64,000 nucleotides of DNA from Fidelibacterota bacterium UBA2986. GTDB lineage: Bacteria > Fidelibacterota > Marinisomatia > Marinisomatales > AB-629-J13. The stretch covers positions 137,530-201,529 of the forward strand of contig DEAI01000011.1 in the NCBI GenBank assembly GCA_002346675.1, read 5' to 3'. The notes below the pieces were generated by a model. The model was given only the letters and a program-made list of their open reading frames with translations. It did not search any database and was not told the origin of the DNA. Position numbers and translations under genes: made by a program. Numbering within the stretch: the stretch's first letter is position 1; each line of letters opens with the position of its first letter. Of the stretch, positions 35,317-43,614 are shown piece by piece.

Positions 35317-37712
35317 TATTTAGGAAGAAGCACAAGTTTTCTATATTTGTCGTTCTTTTTTATTTGGCTTTCGCTAAAGTGTGTTGTCTTATATTTCCCT
35401 CTATTATACAATTGTGCCTGGTCTTTGTAGTGAGGGCTGTGAGGGTGTCCTGATTGACCTGTAGGAAGAATAAATTGGGTTACGTTTAAATTATCAAAAT
35501 CTACAATTCTTCTCATTGATGCCCCTGCCGTCTGTTTGTAGGGACTTGCATAGCTAAACCCTCCTGCTCTTACTGTTTTGTCCGAACCTCCTGATAAAAA
35601 GGGGCCCACATTAAAGCCAAAAACTTTATTTAGTATATATATGTTACCTAGAAGGTGGGGGTGGGTGAGAGAGTGGGCCTTTCCCCAGGCCCAGTTGTTT
35701 TTAACTTTTCCATATTTGTCAAAAACCTCATTTACTCCTTCAGTAATAGATCTTTTTATAATAATGTTCATGGTTTCTGATTCATTTTTTGTTGAGATAT
35801 CATCAAACCAGGAGGATCTTCCGTTTTTTAGCAAGGTTCTCAGGTTTCTTGTGTAAAGGTATTTTATTCCTAAAAACGCTTCAAAGTAGTTTTCTCCTAA
35901 AAGGGTTAATTCATCTCCATAAATGTTTTTAATTAGTGCCCTCACAATTGAATGAAAAAGAAGAGCCTCTGGGGAGCTCTCTTCTTGTTTTCCATCCCAG
36001 TTTTTTAAGGCCATTATAGCTTTATTTATCTCTTTGTCTTTAAATGTGATTTTTGATGTTGTTAGGTATGGAATGATATCTTTTGCAAATAGTGATACCA
36101 GGTCCAACTGAACTGTTTTCATGTCCTGAATTGTTGCGTTTTTCATTGGGCGTATTAAATCATTAATTCTCTCAGCACGGCTGGGATCTGCCCATAATCC
36201 AGAAATATAATAGGGAAACTCATCTCCAATTGTTTTATTGTTTGCTGTAGCTATATATCCCCTGTCTGGGTTGTACAAAAAGGGCATTTTTTCAAACGGA
36301 ACAATTCCCTTCCAATCAAAGTTAGGGTCGTGTCCCGGCCTAGGAATTAAACTGCTTCCCTCTTTTCGGATAGGGATATAAACAGCTGGCCTCCATCCAA
36401 TATTTCCTGCTGTATCTGCATATATTATGTTTTGACCAGGAACACCAAAGTTTCTAGCTGCATCAGTAAAATCTTCCCAGGATTTCATTGTGTTCAGTTT
36501 CATAAATGCGCTCATTTCATGTGTAACCCTATGTCCAATCCAAGACATAGACACCGCCGTTTTGTCGCTTTTTAGTAGGGGGTGTATATCGCTAATCACT
36601 GGGCCATGGTGGGTTAATCTAACTACAACTGTAGTGTCTTTTCCATTTTTCAGTGGGATGGTTTCATGAACAAGCTTCATGTTCTTCCATTTTTTCCCAT
36701 GGAGATATTGGTTTGGGTCTTTGGGGTTAATGGTCTCAATAAAAAAGTCTACATCGTCTACCATGCTGTTTGTAAACCCCCACGCACATGATTCGTTGTT
36801 TCCAATTACAGGAACAGGTATCCCCGCAATACATACACCGCTGGTGTTATATTTTCCCCCTTTTAAGTGCATTTCATACCAGCGGGCGGGTTGAGAAAAA
36901 CCAAGGTGCGGGTCGTTTGCTAAGAGTGGTTTTCCTGTTTTGGTTTTTTCTCCTGACAAAACCCAGCTGTTTGAGCCAAAGTGGTCAAAGCTTATTCCTA
37001 AAAGGTTTCGCAGCTTAATTTCCTGATGTAAAATCTCGTCAAAAGAAGCCTTTACTCCATCTGCGATGGTTGGTTTGCCTGGTAGGTCCCAGGGGTATAT
37101 TTCTGAAAGTTTTTCATTTCCAAAGTAATCAGCAATCGCTCCGTAAACTATTTCAGATTTCCACGAAGATTGCATTTCGTGCGCCATCATTCTAGCATAT
37201 CCCGTTACATCAGAAGGTCTCCAGAGAGGTGGGGTTATTCCTAAAATCTTAAGCTCAACAGGCAGGTCTTCCAGGGCTTCTTCAATATGTGTGTTAATTC
37301 CATCACAAAATGCATTCAATATTTTTCTTTCCTCCGGCTGCATGTTGTCTGCTAGCTGTTTTGCCATAGTGTGAATTTTCCATGTCCTCAAATATATATC
37401 TGATGATATATATTCCTCTCCCAGGGCTGATGCCAACTCTCCCCTCACAGCCAGGGCTACCATGCTCATTTGAAACAACCTCTCTCTAGCTGCTATATAT
37501 CCAGCCGAGAAAAATAGGTCTTCATCAGTTTTTGCAAAGACATGAGGAACCCCAAACTCATCTGTATAGATGTTCACAGAGTCTCTAAGGCCTTTAAGAG
37601 AAACTGTTCCGCTATAAACAGGAATGTCTGGATAGATATAACTTCTTATTCCTATAACTAACACTGTTATTATAATTAAAATATAAACAAAAACCTTATG
37701 GTGTCTTTTCAT
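35316..37712 (-). CDS. Penicillin acylase-family (Ntn) amidohydrolase
   Basis: The 798-residue precursor is exported by an N-terminal anchor (about residues 7-25) and self-cleaved before the nucleophile Ser247 in FGSNSWVLSG, where the N-terminal Ser of the beta chain begins. Pocket residues (ANDPHLGF, WGFTNSMVDDVDFF) and the beta-chain word RAGGFSYASP support the family. Such enzymes split amides such as acyl-homoserine lactones, beta-lactams or N-acyl amino acids; the natural substrate cannot be read from sequence. It overlaps GDPD by one base. Confidence 0.92.
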   Translation of the reverse strand: MKRHHKVFVYILIIITVLVIGIRSYIYPDIPVYSGTVSLKGLRDSVNIYTDEFGVPHVFAKTDEDLFFSAGYIAARERLFQMSMVALAVRGELASALGEEYISSDIYLRTWKIHTMAKQLADNMQPEERKILNAFCDGINTHIEEALEDLPVELKILGITPPLWRPSDVTGYARMMAHEMQSSWKSEIVYGAIADYFGNEKLSEIYPWDLPGKPTIADGVKASFDEILHQEIKLRNLLGISFDHFGSNSWVLSGEKTKTGKPLLANDPHLGFSQPARWYEMHLKGGKYNTSGVCIAGIPVPVIGNNESCAWGFTNSMVDDVDFFIETINPKDPNQYLHGKKWKNMKLVHETIPLKNGKDTTVVVRLTHHGPVISDIHPLLKSDKTAVSMSWIGHRVTHEMSAFMKLNTMKSWEDFTDAARNFGVPGQNIIYADTAGNIGWRPAVYIPIRKEGSSLIPRPGHDPNFDWKGIVPFEKMPFLYNPDRGYIATANNKTIGDEFPYYISGLWADPSRAERINDLIRPMKNATIQDMKTVQLDLVSLFAKDIIPYLTTSKITFKDKEINKAIMALKNWDGKQEESSPEALLFHSIVRALIKNIYGDELTLLGENYFEAFLGIKYLYTRNLRTLLKNGRSSWFDDISTKNESETMNIIIKRSITEGVNEVFDKYGKVKNNWAWGKAHSLTHPHLLGNIYILNKVFGFNVGPFLSGGSDKTVRAGGFSYASPYKQTAGASMRRIVDFDNLNVTQFILPTGQSGHPHSPHYKDQAQLYNRGKYKTTHFSESQIKKNDKYRKLVLLPK

Positions 37713-37951
37713 TGAATGTATTCTCTAGTCTTTTGTTGGTTTTTTTGTTATTAACATGCTTGTATAATAACAAAAGTATAAAGTTGTTTTATATATACAC
37801 CAAAACTCTTATCTTTTTGAGGTGGGGGTCAGCTTTAAAAAATCTCCGCCATTCTTTTATAGTTCTCTGTTTATAAAAAAATACAGAAAATCAATTTAAT
37901 ACTATTTTTGGGGTCCTGTCTGTGATGAATATCACCATAGAAGACAGGCTT
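37713..37951. other. 239-bp gap, no gene seen
   Basis: This gap between the acylase start and the DHFR-like stop holds only AT-rich sequence with a T-rich tract at about 37740 and a strong hairpin near 37915-37948 (listed separately). No open frame or RNA gene was recognised. The acylase promoter is expected here on the minus strand, but no clear match was found. Confidence 0.5.
37915..37948. terminator. Strong nested hairpin downstream of the DHFR-like gene
   Basis: CCTGTCT/AGACAGG forms a perfect seven-pair outer stem; an inner GTGAT/ATCAC stem caps it with a GAAT loop. It lies 4 bp past the stop of the minus-strand gene. A run of A, not T, follows on that strand, so it may serve as RNA stabiliser or a terminator without a U tract. 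Confidence 0.45.
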
Positions 37952-38398
37952 TCAGTGTTTTATTTTAAATTGATACTGGTAAATTCCCTCTTTTGGGAAA
38001 ATTGGAATTTGTTTTTCAAAAACTAGTTTTATTTCATTGTCAAGGGCTTCAAATAGCTTTATACCCTTTCCAAAAACTAGTGGATGGGGAGTCAAATATA
38101 GATGGGTAAGGTGGTTAACAAACTTTGAAAATGTTCTTCCTCCGCCAATTATAAAACATTTACTGCCCTTTACTTTCTTTAAAATTTCATTTGGGTTGTC
38201 ACTTCTGTGAACTACAATTGAGCGTCTATCAGCCAGCTTTGAAGGCAGGGATTTGCTTGTATTTGACCCCATAATCACAGTGTGGTTAAGTGTCTGTTTT
38301 TTGAATATATGTAGGTCTTTTGTCCATATTATTTTTTCTTGGCTGTTTTTCGCTATAAAGCCATCCATGGTTATGGCAGCTATACCAATTGTTTTCAA
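37952..38398 (-). CDS. Dihydrofolate-reductase-fold protein (RibD C-terminal like)
   Basis: The 148-residue protein keeps the DHFR fold words IAAITMDGFIAKN at the N-terminus and a nucleotide-binding TVIMGSNTSKSLPS, then CFIIGGGRTFSKFV (GGG near 105). It is shorter than a typical folate reductase (about 160) and closer to the RibD-C/YwjB-like branch, so a folate role is not assured. It overlaps nothing and lies 10 bp from the metalloprotease. Confidence 0.75.
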   Translation of the reverse strand: MKTIGIAAITMDGFIAKNSQEKIIWTKDLHIFKKQTLNHTVIMGSNTSKSLPSKLADRRSIVVHRSDNPNEILKKVKGSKCFIIGGGRTFSKFVNHLTHLYLTPHPLVFGKGIKLFEALDNEIKLVFEKQIPIFPKEGIYQYQFKIKH

Positions 38399-38408
38399 GT
38401 GGTTTGTT

Positions 38409-40952
38409 TTATTTTAATTTAAGGGCAGAGGATATTATGTGGTCTAAAAACTCTCTATGTTGTCTTGTTCCTTTGTCAATACCTGTTTTTTTAACAACTG
38501 TTTTCTTTATTTTCTTTAGATGAGAGTGTGCTGTAGCCTGTGAAATATAATCATATGTTGAGGTCTTCACTTTCCCCTTCCCTGTTATATCTATAAGCCT
38601 CTTTACATAGTATGTCTGTAGGTTCCTCCGAAAAGTGTTTACGCTTCCCTTTGAGTCTGCTTCAAAGATAGCGCTGGTTAGGTCATCAAAAACCTCTTCA
38701 AGTGGATATTCATTACCATACAGCTGGGTGTCCACAATTCTTTGAAGAACTCGGGGATGTAAAACATGGTTCAAAACAGATCTATGTAAAGATAGTACCT
38801 GTTTGTGTAGTTTCGGGTCCTCCGTTCCTCTGTAAAAATCAAAACCTCTCCTTTGGTACTGTAAAAAGTTTGCCAAAGAGTCTGATGTAAATATCGCTTT
38901 AGGAGAAAACACATGCTTCTCTAGTGTTTTCATTGCTTTTTTCTGAACAGATTGGGGTACGGGGTCCATTGGGACACCTGCCCCCTGTTGGCCTGCCATT
39001 GAACGATCAACATACACTCCCCCTATAAATCTGGACACTGTTGCGGCCGACCAAGCCTTTTCCACTCTCAAAACATTGTAAGCATTTCTCAGGGAGTGGT
39101 AAGACTCTCCTTTTTCTGGAAATCTTTCTCTAAGTCTTTCCATAAGCTCGTCCGCTAGTTCGATTCTCTGAATAGCATATTCAATTGGTTCGTTTGTCAT
39201 GTCTCCTATCATTACGCGGGGGTCAATTCCCTTACCGCTGGAGCGCATGTCATCTGCATCATTTCCAAACATAAGGTCTGGGTTTGTAGATATAGATAAT
39301 ATTCTATTTAGTCGCTCTTTTTCCTGTTTTGGGTTAGGGGTTGTGTGAGAGTACCCAAACTGAATTGCCCAGTCGTCATAGGGTCCGGGAACGGTAGAAT
39401 AAAACTCGCCTTGATCTTCCTTATTTCTAGCTAGGTTTACCGGAACGTAGTCCATAACAGATCCCGTAAGACCAACTGCCTTTGTGAGGGCTTTGTTGTG
39501 GATTTCTTCCATGTTGTGTAGGTGGCTGGACTTAAAATTATGATTTAGTCCAAGAGTATGTCCAACCTCATGTAAGACAAGTCGTATTATGGACTCTTTT
39601 GTTAGATTTTTTTTTGCCGCATCTTCTGTCAAGTTAAATTCGGTAGAAATAAATCCAAAAAGGTTTTCTTGGTGAATATATTCTCCTATCTGACAAAGGT
39701 CCGGCTCGATATCAAGCTTTTCATGATTAAACAGCTTTTCATATTTGACACGATTTGTAAAATAGACATATTCTAGCATTATATCCGCGCCTAATATTTG
39801 GCCAGTTTTTGGATTAACAAAACTTGGGCCATAGCCACCGAAGGGGGGGGTTGGAGAGGATGTCCACCTTAAAACGTTATAGCGGATATCTCCCGCATCC
39901 CACGTTGCATCGTCAGGTTGAATTTTTACCTGTATTGCGTTTTTGAACCCTGCCTTTTTAAAGGATTTATTCCAAGCTAAAACACCCTCAGAAACAGCAT
40001 CTCTAAATTCATGGGGGGTGGTGTTTTCTATCCAAAATATGATAGGCTTTACGGGCTCTGAAATTTGTTTTGTAGGTTCTTTCTTTTCTAGGTGCCACCT
40101 ATGAATCAGGTCTCTATAGGGTGTATAATTTGCGGATGTCATGTCAGTAACCCTGCTTGTAAAAAAACCAACCCTTGGGTCATCTATTCGAGTGGTGTAT
40201 TCGTTGTCTGGTACTTCTATCAAGCTGTGTTGAATTACAAGAGACACGGATCTAGCGTCTGTTATCCCCGAGCTACCTCTGCTTTTTGGTGTTGGGTTGT
40301 CGTAAGTATATTGTACAACAATTTCAGAATTTTCTGGGTAGTTACGAATGCTAGAATATTTACTTTTATCTTTGTTTAGCTTGCCTAGCTTAAACCTCCT
40401 GCTTTTTGGGTCAGAAAACTGTTTTATTTGCAATAGTTTTTCTGTTAAAAAAACCTCGTCCCCTTTTATCAAATAGCTGGTATTAATAGAGTCTTTAGCA
40501 ACTATTTTACCAGAATACATAATTGACTTACTTATATTTGCATCTGACGCTCTACTTAGAGGGCTTTCTGGGTCGAAATAAAAAGAATAGTTTTCGGTGA
40601 CAAATTCAATTTTATCAAAATACTTTCTTATAGAAAATATTTTACTTGAGCGATAGGAACCCCGGTTAAATCCAACATCTACAATTCCATCGTGAGAGTG
40701 TCCAAAATATATATATTCCTTGTTAATTTGGTTTTTCTTAATTTCCATAAAAACAGAGCCGTCTGATGTGTCTTGATAAAAAGTAAATAAACCTGTAAAC
40801 CTATCCATACCTTTTGTCTTTTTTTCTAGGGTAAGTGTTTTTTTGTTTGTTTTTGTCGAGTCTCTATTTTCTGGTCCTTTGTTTTTAGGTTTTTGGGCTA
40901 CAGTAAATGATGTTATTAGGAGGGTTATAGTATATATAGTAAATATTTTCAT
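38409..40952 (-). CDS. Exported zinc metalloprotease, DUF5117/DUF4953 family
   Basis: The 847-residue protein has a signal peptide (residues 1-19), a DUF5117-like N-terminal region (about 75-270) and a metzincin-type zinc site HEVGHTLGLNH at 461-471 (His461, Glu462, His465, His471). The segment after it is the DUF4953 tail with PGPYDDWAIQFGY. These proteins are common in FCB bacteria; the peptide substrates are unknown. The start overlaps lpdA stop (ATGA), so the metalloprotease might be translated from the pdh mRNA, which is odd for an exported enzyme. Confidence 0.88.
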   Translation of the reverse strand: MKIFTIYTITLLITSFTVAQKPKNKGPENRDSTKTNKKTLTLEKKTKGMDRFTGLFTFYQDTSDGSVFMEIKKNQINKEYIYFGHSHDGIVDVGFNRGSYRSSKIFSIRKYFDKIEFVTENYSFYFDPESPLSRASDANISKSIMYSGKIVAKDSINTSYLIKGDEVFLTEKLLQIKQFSDPKSRRFKLGKLNKDKSKYSSIRNYPENSEIVVQYTYDNPTPKSRGSSGITDARSVSLVIQHSLIEVPDNEYTTRIDDPRVGFFTSRVTDMTSANYTPYRDLIHRWHLEKKEPTKQISEPVKPIIFWIENTTPHEFRDAVSEGVLAWNKSFKKAGFKNAIQVKIQPDDATWDAGDIRYNVLRWTSSPTPPFGGYGPSFVNPKTGQILGADIMLEYVYFTNRVKYEKLFNHEKLDIEPDLCQIGEYIHQENLFGFISTEFNLTEDAAKKNLTKESIIRLVLHEVGHTLGLNHNFKSSHLHNMEEIHNKALTKAVGLTGSVMDYVPVNLARNKEDQGEFYSTVPGPYDDWAIQFGYSHTTPNPKQEKERLNRILSISTNPDLMFGNDADDMRSSGKGIDPRVMIGDMTNEPIEYAIQRIELADELMERLRERFPEKGESYHSLRNAYNVLRVEKAWSAATVSRFIGGVYVDRSMAGQQGAGVPMDPVPQSVQKKAMKTLEKHVFSPKAIFTSDSLANFLQYQRRGFDFYRGTEDPKLHKQVLSLHRSVLNHVLHPRVLQRIVDTQLYGNEYPLEEVFDDLTSAIFEADSKGSVNTFRRNLQTYYVKRLIDITGKGKVKTSTYDYISQATAHSHLKKIKKTVVKKTGIDKGTRQHREFLDHIISSALKLK

Positions 40953-42379
40953 AACTGTTCCTTTTTGTTTTTTGGAATTAAGATATCAGTAATGGTTCCT
41001 AAAAAAACTTCTGCTGAGTTTTTAACTGTCTCAGAAAGTGTGGGGTGGGGGTGGATGGTTTGCCCTAAATCTTCTGCGTCAGCACCCATTTCAATTGCAA
41101 GGGCAGCTTCTGAAATTAAATTTCCAGCTTCCGGGCCCACAATTCCAACACCCAAGACCTGGTTTGTCTTTTGGTCAAATAAAATCTTAGTTTTTCCTTC
41201 TTTAAAGCCAAGGGCAATTGCTTTTCCGCTAGCTGCCCACGGAAACTCTCCCTTTTTATACGGTACCCCCTTTTTTATGGCTTCAGTCTCAGTGAGGCCT
41301 GCCCAGGCGATTTCTGGGTTTGTAAAAACCACAGCAGGAACTGTTCTTGCGTCAAACTTTGATGAAAGGCCAGAAAGATGTTCAGAGGCTATAACCCCCT
41401 CATAAGAGGCTTTGTGTGCCAACATTGGGTTGCCTGTTACGTCCCCGATTGCATATATATTTGGTTCAGATGTTCGCTGAAACTCATCAACAATAAGAAA
41501 GCCTTTTTTGTTCAGCTTAACCCCTGCTTTTTCGGGGCTTAATCCCTTGGTGTTTGGCCTTCTTCCAATAGACATTAGAATAATATCAAACCTTTCCTCT
41601 ATCTCGCCTTTTGGGGTTTTTATTTTTACACATATTCCCCCCTCTTTTTCTTCTGCAGAAACAAGCGTTGAATTTATATAAATATTTTCAAATCTTTGGG
41701 AAAGTTTTTTTTGTAGGGGTTTTACCAGGTCTTGGTCTGCTCCCGCCAGAAGGTGTGGGAGCGCTTCTAAAATGTTTACTCTGGACCCCAACGCACTGTA
41801 AACAGACCCCAGCTCAAGACCAATATATCCGCCTCCCACCACAAGAATTTTTTTTGGTATTTCATTTAGCTCAAGTGCTTGTTTAGACCCTATAATTCTA
41901 TGTGAATCTATTGGAAGCTCTGATATGGTCGCTGCGGTTGACCCTGTTGCAATAATAGCGCTCTCAAAAGATATGCTGTGTTTAGCTTTTTTGTTTTTAA
42001 CGCTTACTTTATTTTTTGAAACAAAAGAAGCTTTTCCTGTAATTATTTTTACCCTCCTCCTTTTTGCTAGTTGGGAAATCCCTGAGCTTAGGTTAGATAT
42101 AACACCATTTTTCCACTCACGAATCTCGCTAATGTTAATTTTTGGGGTATCAAAAAAGACGCCCTTCTTTTTTGCTTCTTTTGTGTCTTCAATCAGCTTC
42201 GCTAAATGCAAAAGAGCTTTTGATGGTATACATCCTCTGTTTAAGCATACGCCCCCTAAAGAGGTGTCTTTCTCAATTAATACTACCTTTTTGCCCAGGT
42301 CTGCTGCCCTAAAGGCTGCTGCATATCCACCGGGGCCCGCTCCTATTACTACAACTTCCGCTTTTGTTTTATCGGTCAT
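40949..42379 (-). CDS. lpdA: Dihydrolipoyl dehydrogenase (E3)
   Basis: The 476-residue flavoprotein re-oxidises lipoyl groups with NAD. Visible parts: FAD motif GAGPGGYAAA (about 13-22), the redox pair Cys45/Cys50 in GGVCLNRGCIPSKALLH, NAD motif GGGYIGLELG, and the active-site His/Glu in HPHPTLSE near the C-terminus. It is third in the aceE-aceF-lpdA order, five bases after aceF, and belongs to the pyruvate dehydrogenase complex. Confidence 0.97.
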   Translation of the reverse strand: MTDKTKAEVVVIGAGPGGYAAAFRAADLGKKVVLIEKDTSLGGVCLNRGCIPSKALLHLAKLIEDTKEAKKKGVFFDTPKINISEIREWKNGVISNLSSGISQLAKRRRVKIITGKASFVSKNKVSVKNKKAKHSISFESAIIATGSTAATISELPIDSHRIIGSKQALELNEIPKKILVVGGGYIGLELGSVYSALGSRVNILEALPHLLAGADQDLVKPLQKKLSQRFENIYINSTLVSAEEKEGGICVKIKTPKGEIEERFDIILMSIGRRPNTKGLSPEKAGVKLNKKGFLIVDEFQRTSEPNIYAIGDVTGNPMLAHKASYEGVIASEHLSGLSSKFDARTVPAVVFTNPEIAWAGLTETEAIKKGVPYKKGEFPWAASGKAIALGFKEGKTKILFDQKTNQVLGVGIVGPEAGNLISEAALAIEMGADAEDLGQTIHPHPTLSETVKNSAEVFLGTITDILIPKNKKEQL

Positions 42380-42384
42380 TTCGT

Positions 42385-43614
42385 TTAGGTTTCTTGTAAA
42401 AACTCTAATAAAACACTTCCCAAATACTTTGTAAAGACTGCCGCCTGGGCTCCATCAATCACTCTATGGTCATAGGTCAAGGAAATGGGGAGGATGTCTT
42501 TAGGCATAAAGCTGTTTTTGGAGGTTGAAAACACTGGCTCCTTTTTTGCTTTAGATACTCCCAAGATGGCCACCTGTGGGGGGTTAACTATCGGAGAAAA
42601 ATATGTTCCACCAATACCCCCAAGGCTTGAAATAGTAAACGTTCCTCCCTTTAGCTCTTCTGGTTTTAGTTGTTTTTCCCTGCTCCTTCTGCTTATATCC
42701 TCAAGCTCTTTGGAAATCTCTATTATGTCTTTTTTGTTTGTGTTTTTTACCACCGGAACAACAAGGCCTCCTGGGGTATCAACAGCTACGCCAATATGAT
42801 AATAGCGCTTATGTATTAAGGTCTTTTTGTCTACAGAAAGTGAGCTGTTAAGGTCCGGAAATTTGATCAACGCTTTGGTTACGGCCTTAATTAAAAAGGG
42901 AAGAAAGGTAATTTTTATTGTTGGGTTTTCTTTGTTAAGTTTTTTTCTGTATGTGTTCAGACCTGATATATCTGCTTTATCAAACTGTGTCACCTGTGGA
43001 ACTTCTCTCCACGCAGACTCCATTCTGGTTCCTGTAATTTTTTTTACTTTTGATAAAGGTATAAAGTCTACAGGGCCCCACTGTGAATAGTCTATTTCTT
43101 GTTTTTCGCGATCGGCTCCCTTCTTTGTCATCCTATCTTTTATTTCATAAATTAAATCTTCCCTTGTTATTCTTCCCTTTTTTCCGCTACCCTTAACATC
43201 TGAAAGGCTGATTTGGAGTTCTCTTGCAAGTTTTCTTACGCTGGGGCTGGTTCGAAAGGTATGTTCTGTTTTTTTTGTGGTCGTGTGAGCGGTGTGTTTT
43301 TCTATTGTTTGGTTTTTTGTTTCTTCTTGTTTTTCCTCTTCCTTTTCTTTTGCTTTGTTTTCTGTTGGTTCTTCGCTAACAATCGAAACAATTTTGTCCC
43401 CAGCTATAATCTCCTTTCCCTTTTCAATAAACACCTCTTGTATTGTTCCTTTTATATCTGATGGTATTTCCATTGAAGCTTTATCAGACTCCAAAACAAC
43501 AATAGGTTCGTCTGTATTTATTTTGTCTCCGGGAGACACTAATATTTCGCTGACGTCTGCAGACTCAACCCCCTCTCCTAAGTGAGGGAGTCTTATTGTG
43601 TGTGTCTTTTTCAT
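42385..43614 (-). CDS. aceF: Dihydrolipoamide acetyltransferase (E2)
   Basis: The 409-residue core enzyme has a single N-terminal lipoyl domain with Lys45 in ESDKASMEIPSD, a Lys/Glu-rich linker (about 85-120), a peripheral subunit-binding domain (SPSVRKLARELQISLSDVKGSGKKGR, about 122-155) and the catalytic domain with SLTYDHRVIDGAQAA. One lipoyl domain rather than three as in E. coli. It overlaps aceE by four bases. Confidence 0.95.
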   Translation of the reverse strand: MKKTHTIRLPHLGEGVESADVSEILVSPGDKINTDEPIVVLESDKASMEIPSDIKGTIQEVFIEKGKEIIAGDKIVSIVSEEPTENKAKEKEEEKQEETKNQTIEKHTAHTTTKKTEHTFRTSPSVRKLARELQISLSDVKGSGKKGRITREDLIYEIKDRMTKKGADREKQEIDYSQWGPVDFIPLSKVKKITGTRMESAWREVPQVTQFDKADISGLNTYRKKLNKENPTIKITFLPFLIKAVTKALIKFPDLNSSLSVDKKTLIHKRYYHIGVAVDTPGGLVVPVVKNTNKKDIIEISKELEDISRRSREKQLKPEELKGGTFTISSLGGIGGTYFSPIVNPPQVAILGVSKAKKEPVFSTSKNSFMPKDILPISLTYDHRVIDGAQAAVFTKYLGSVLLEFLQET

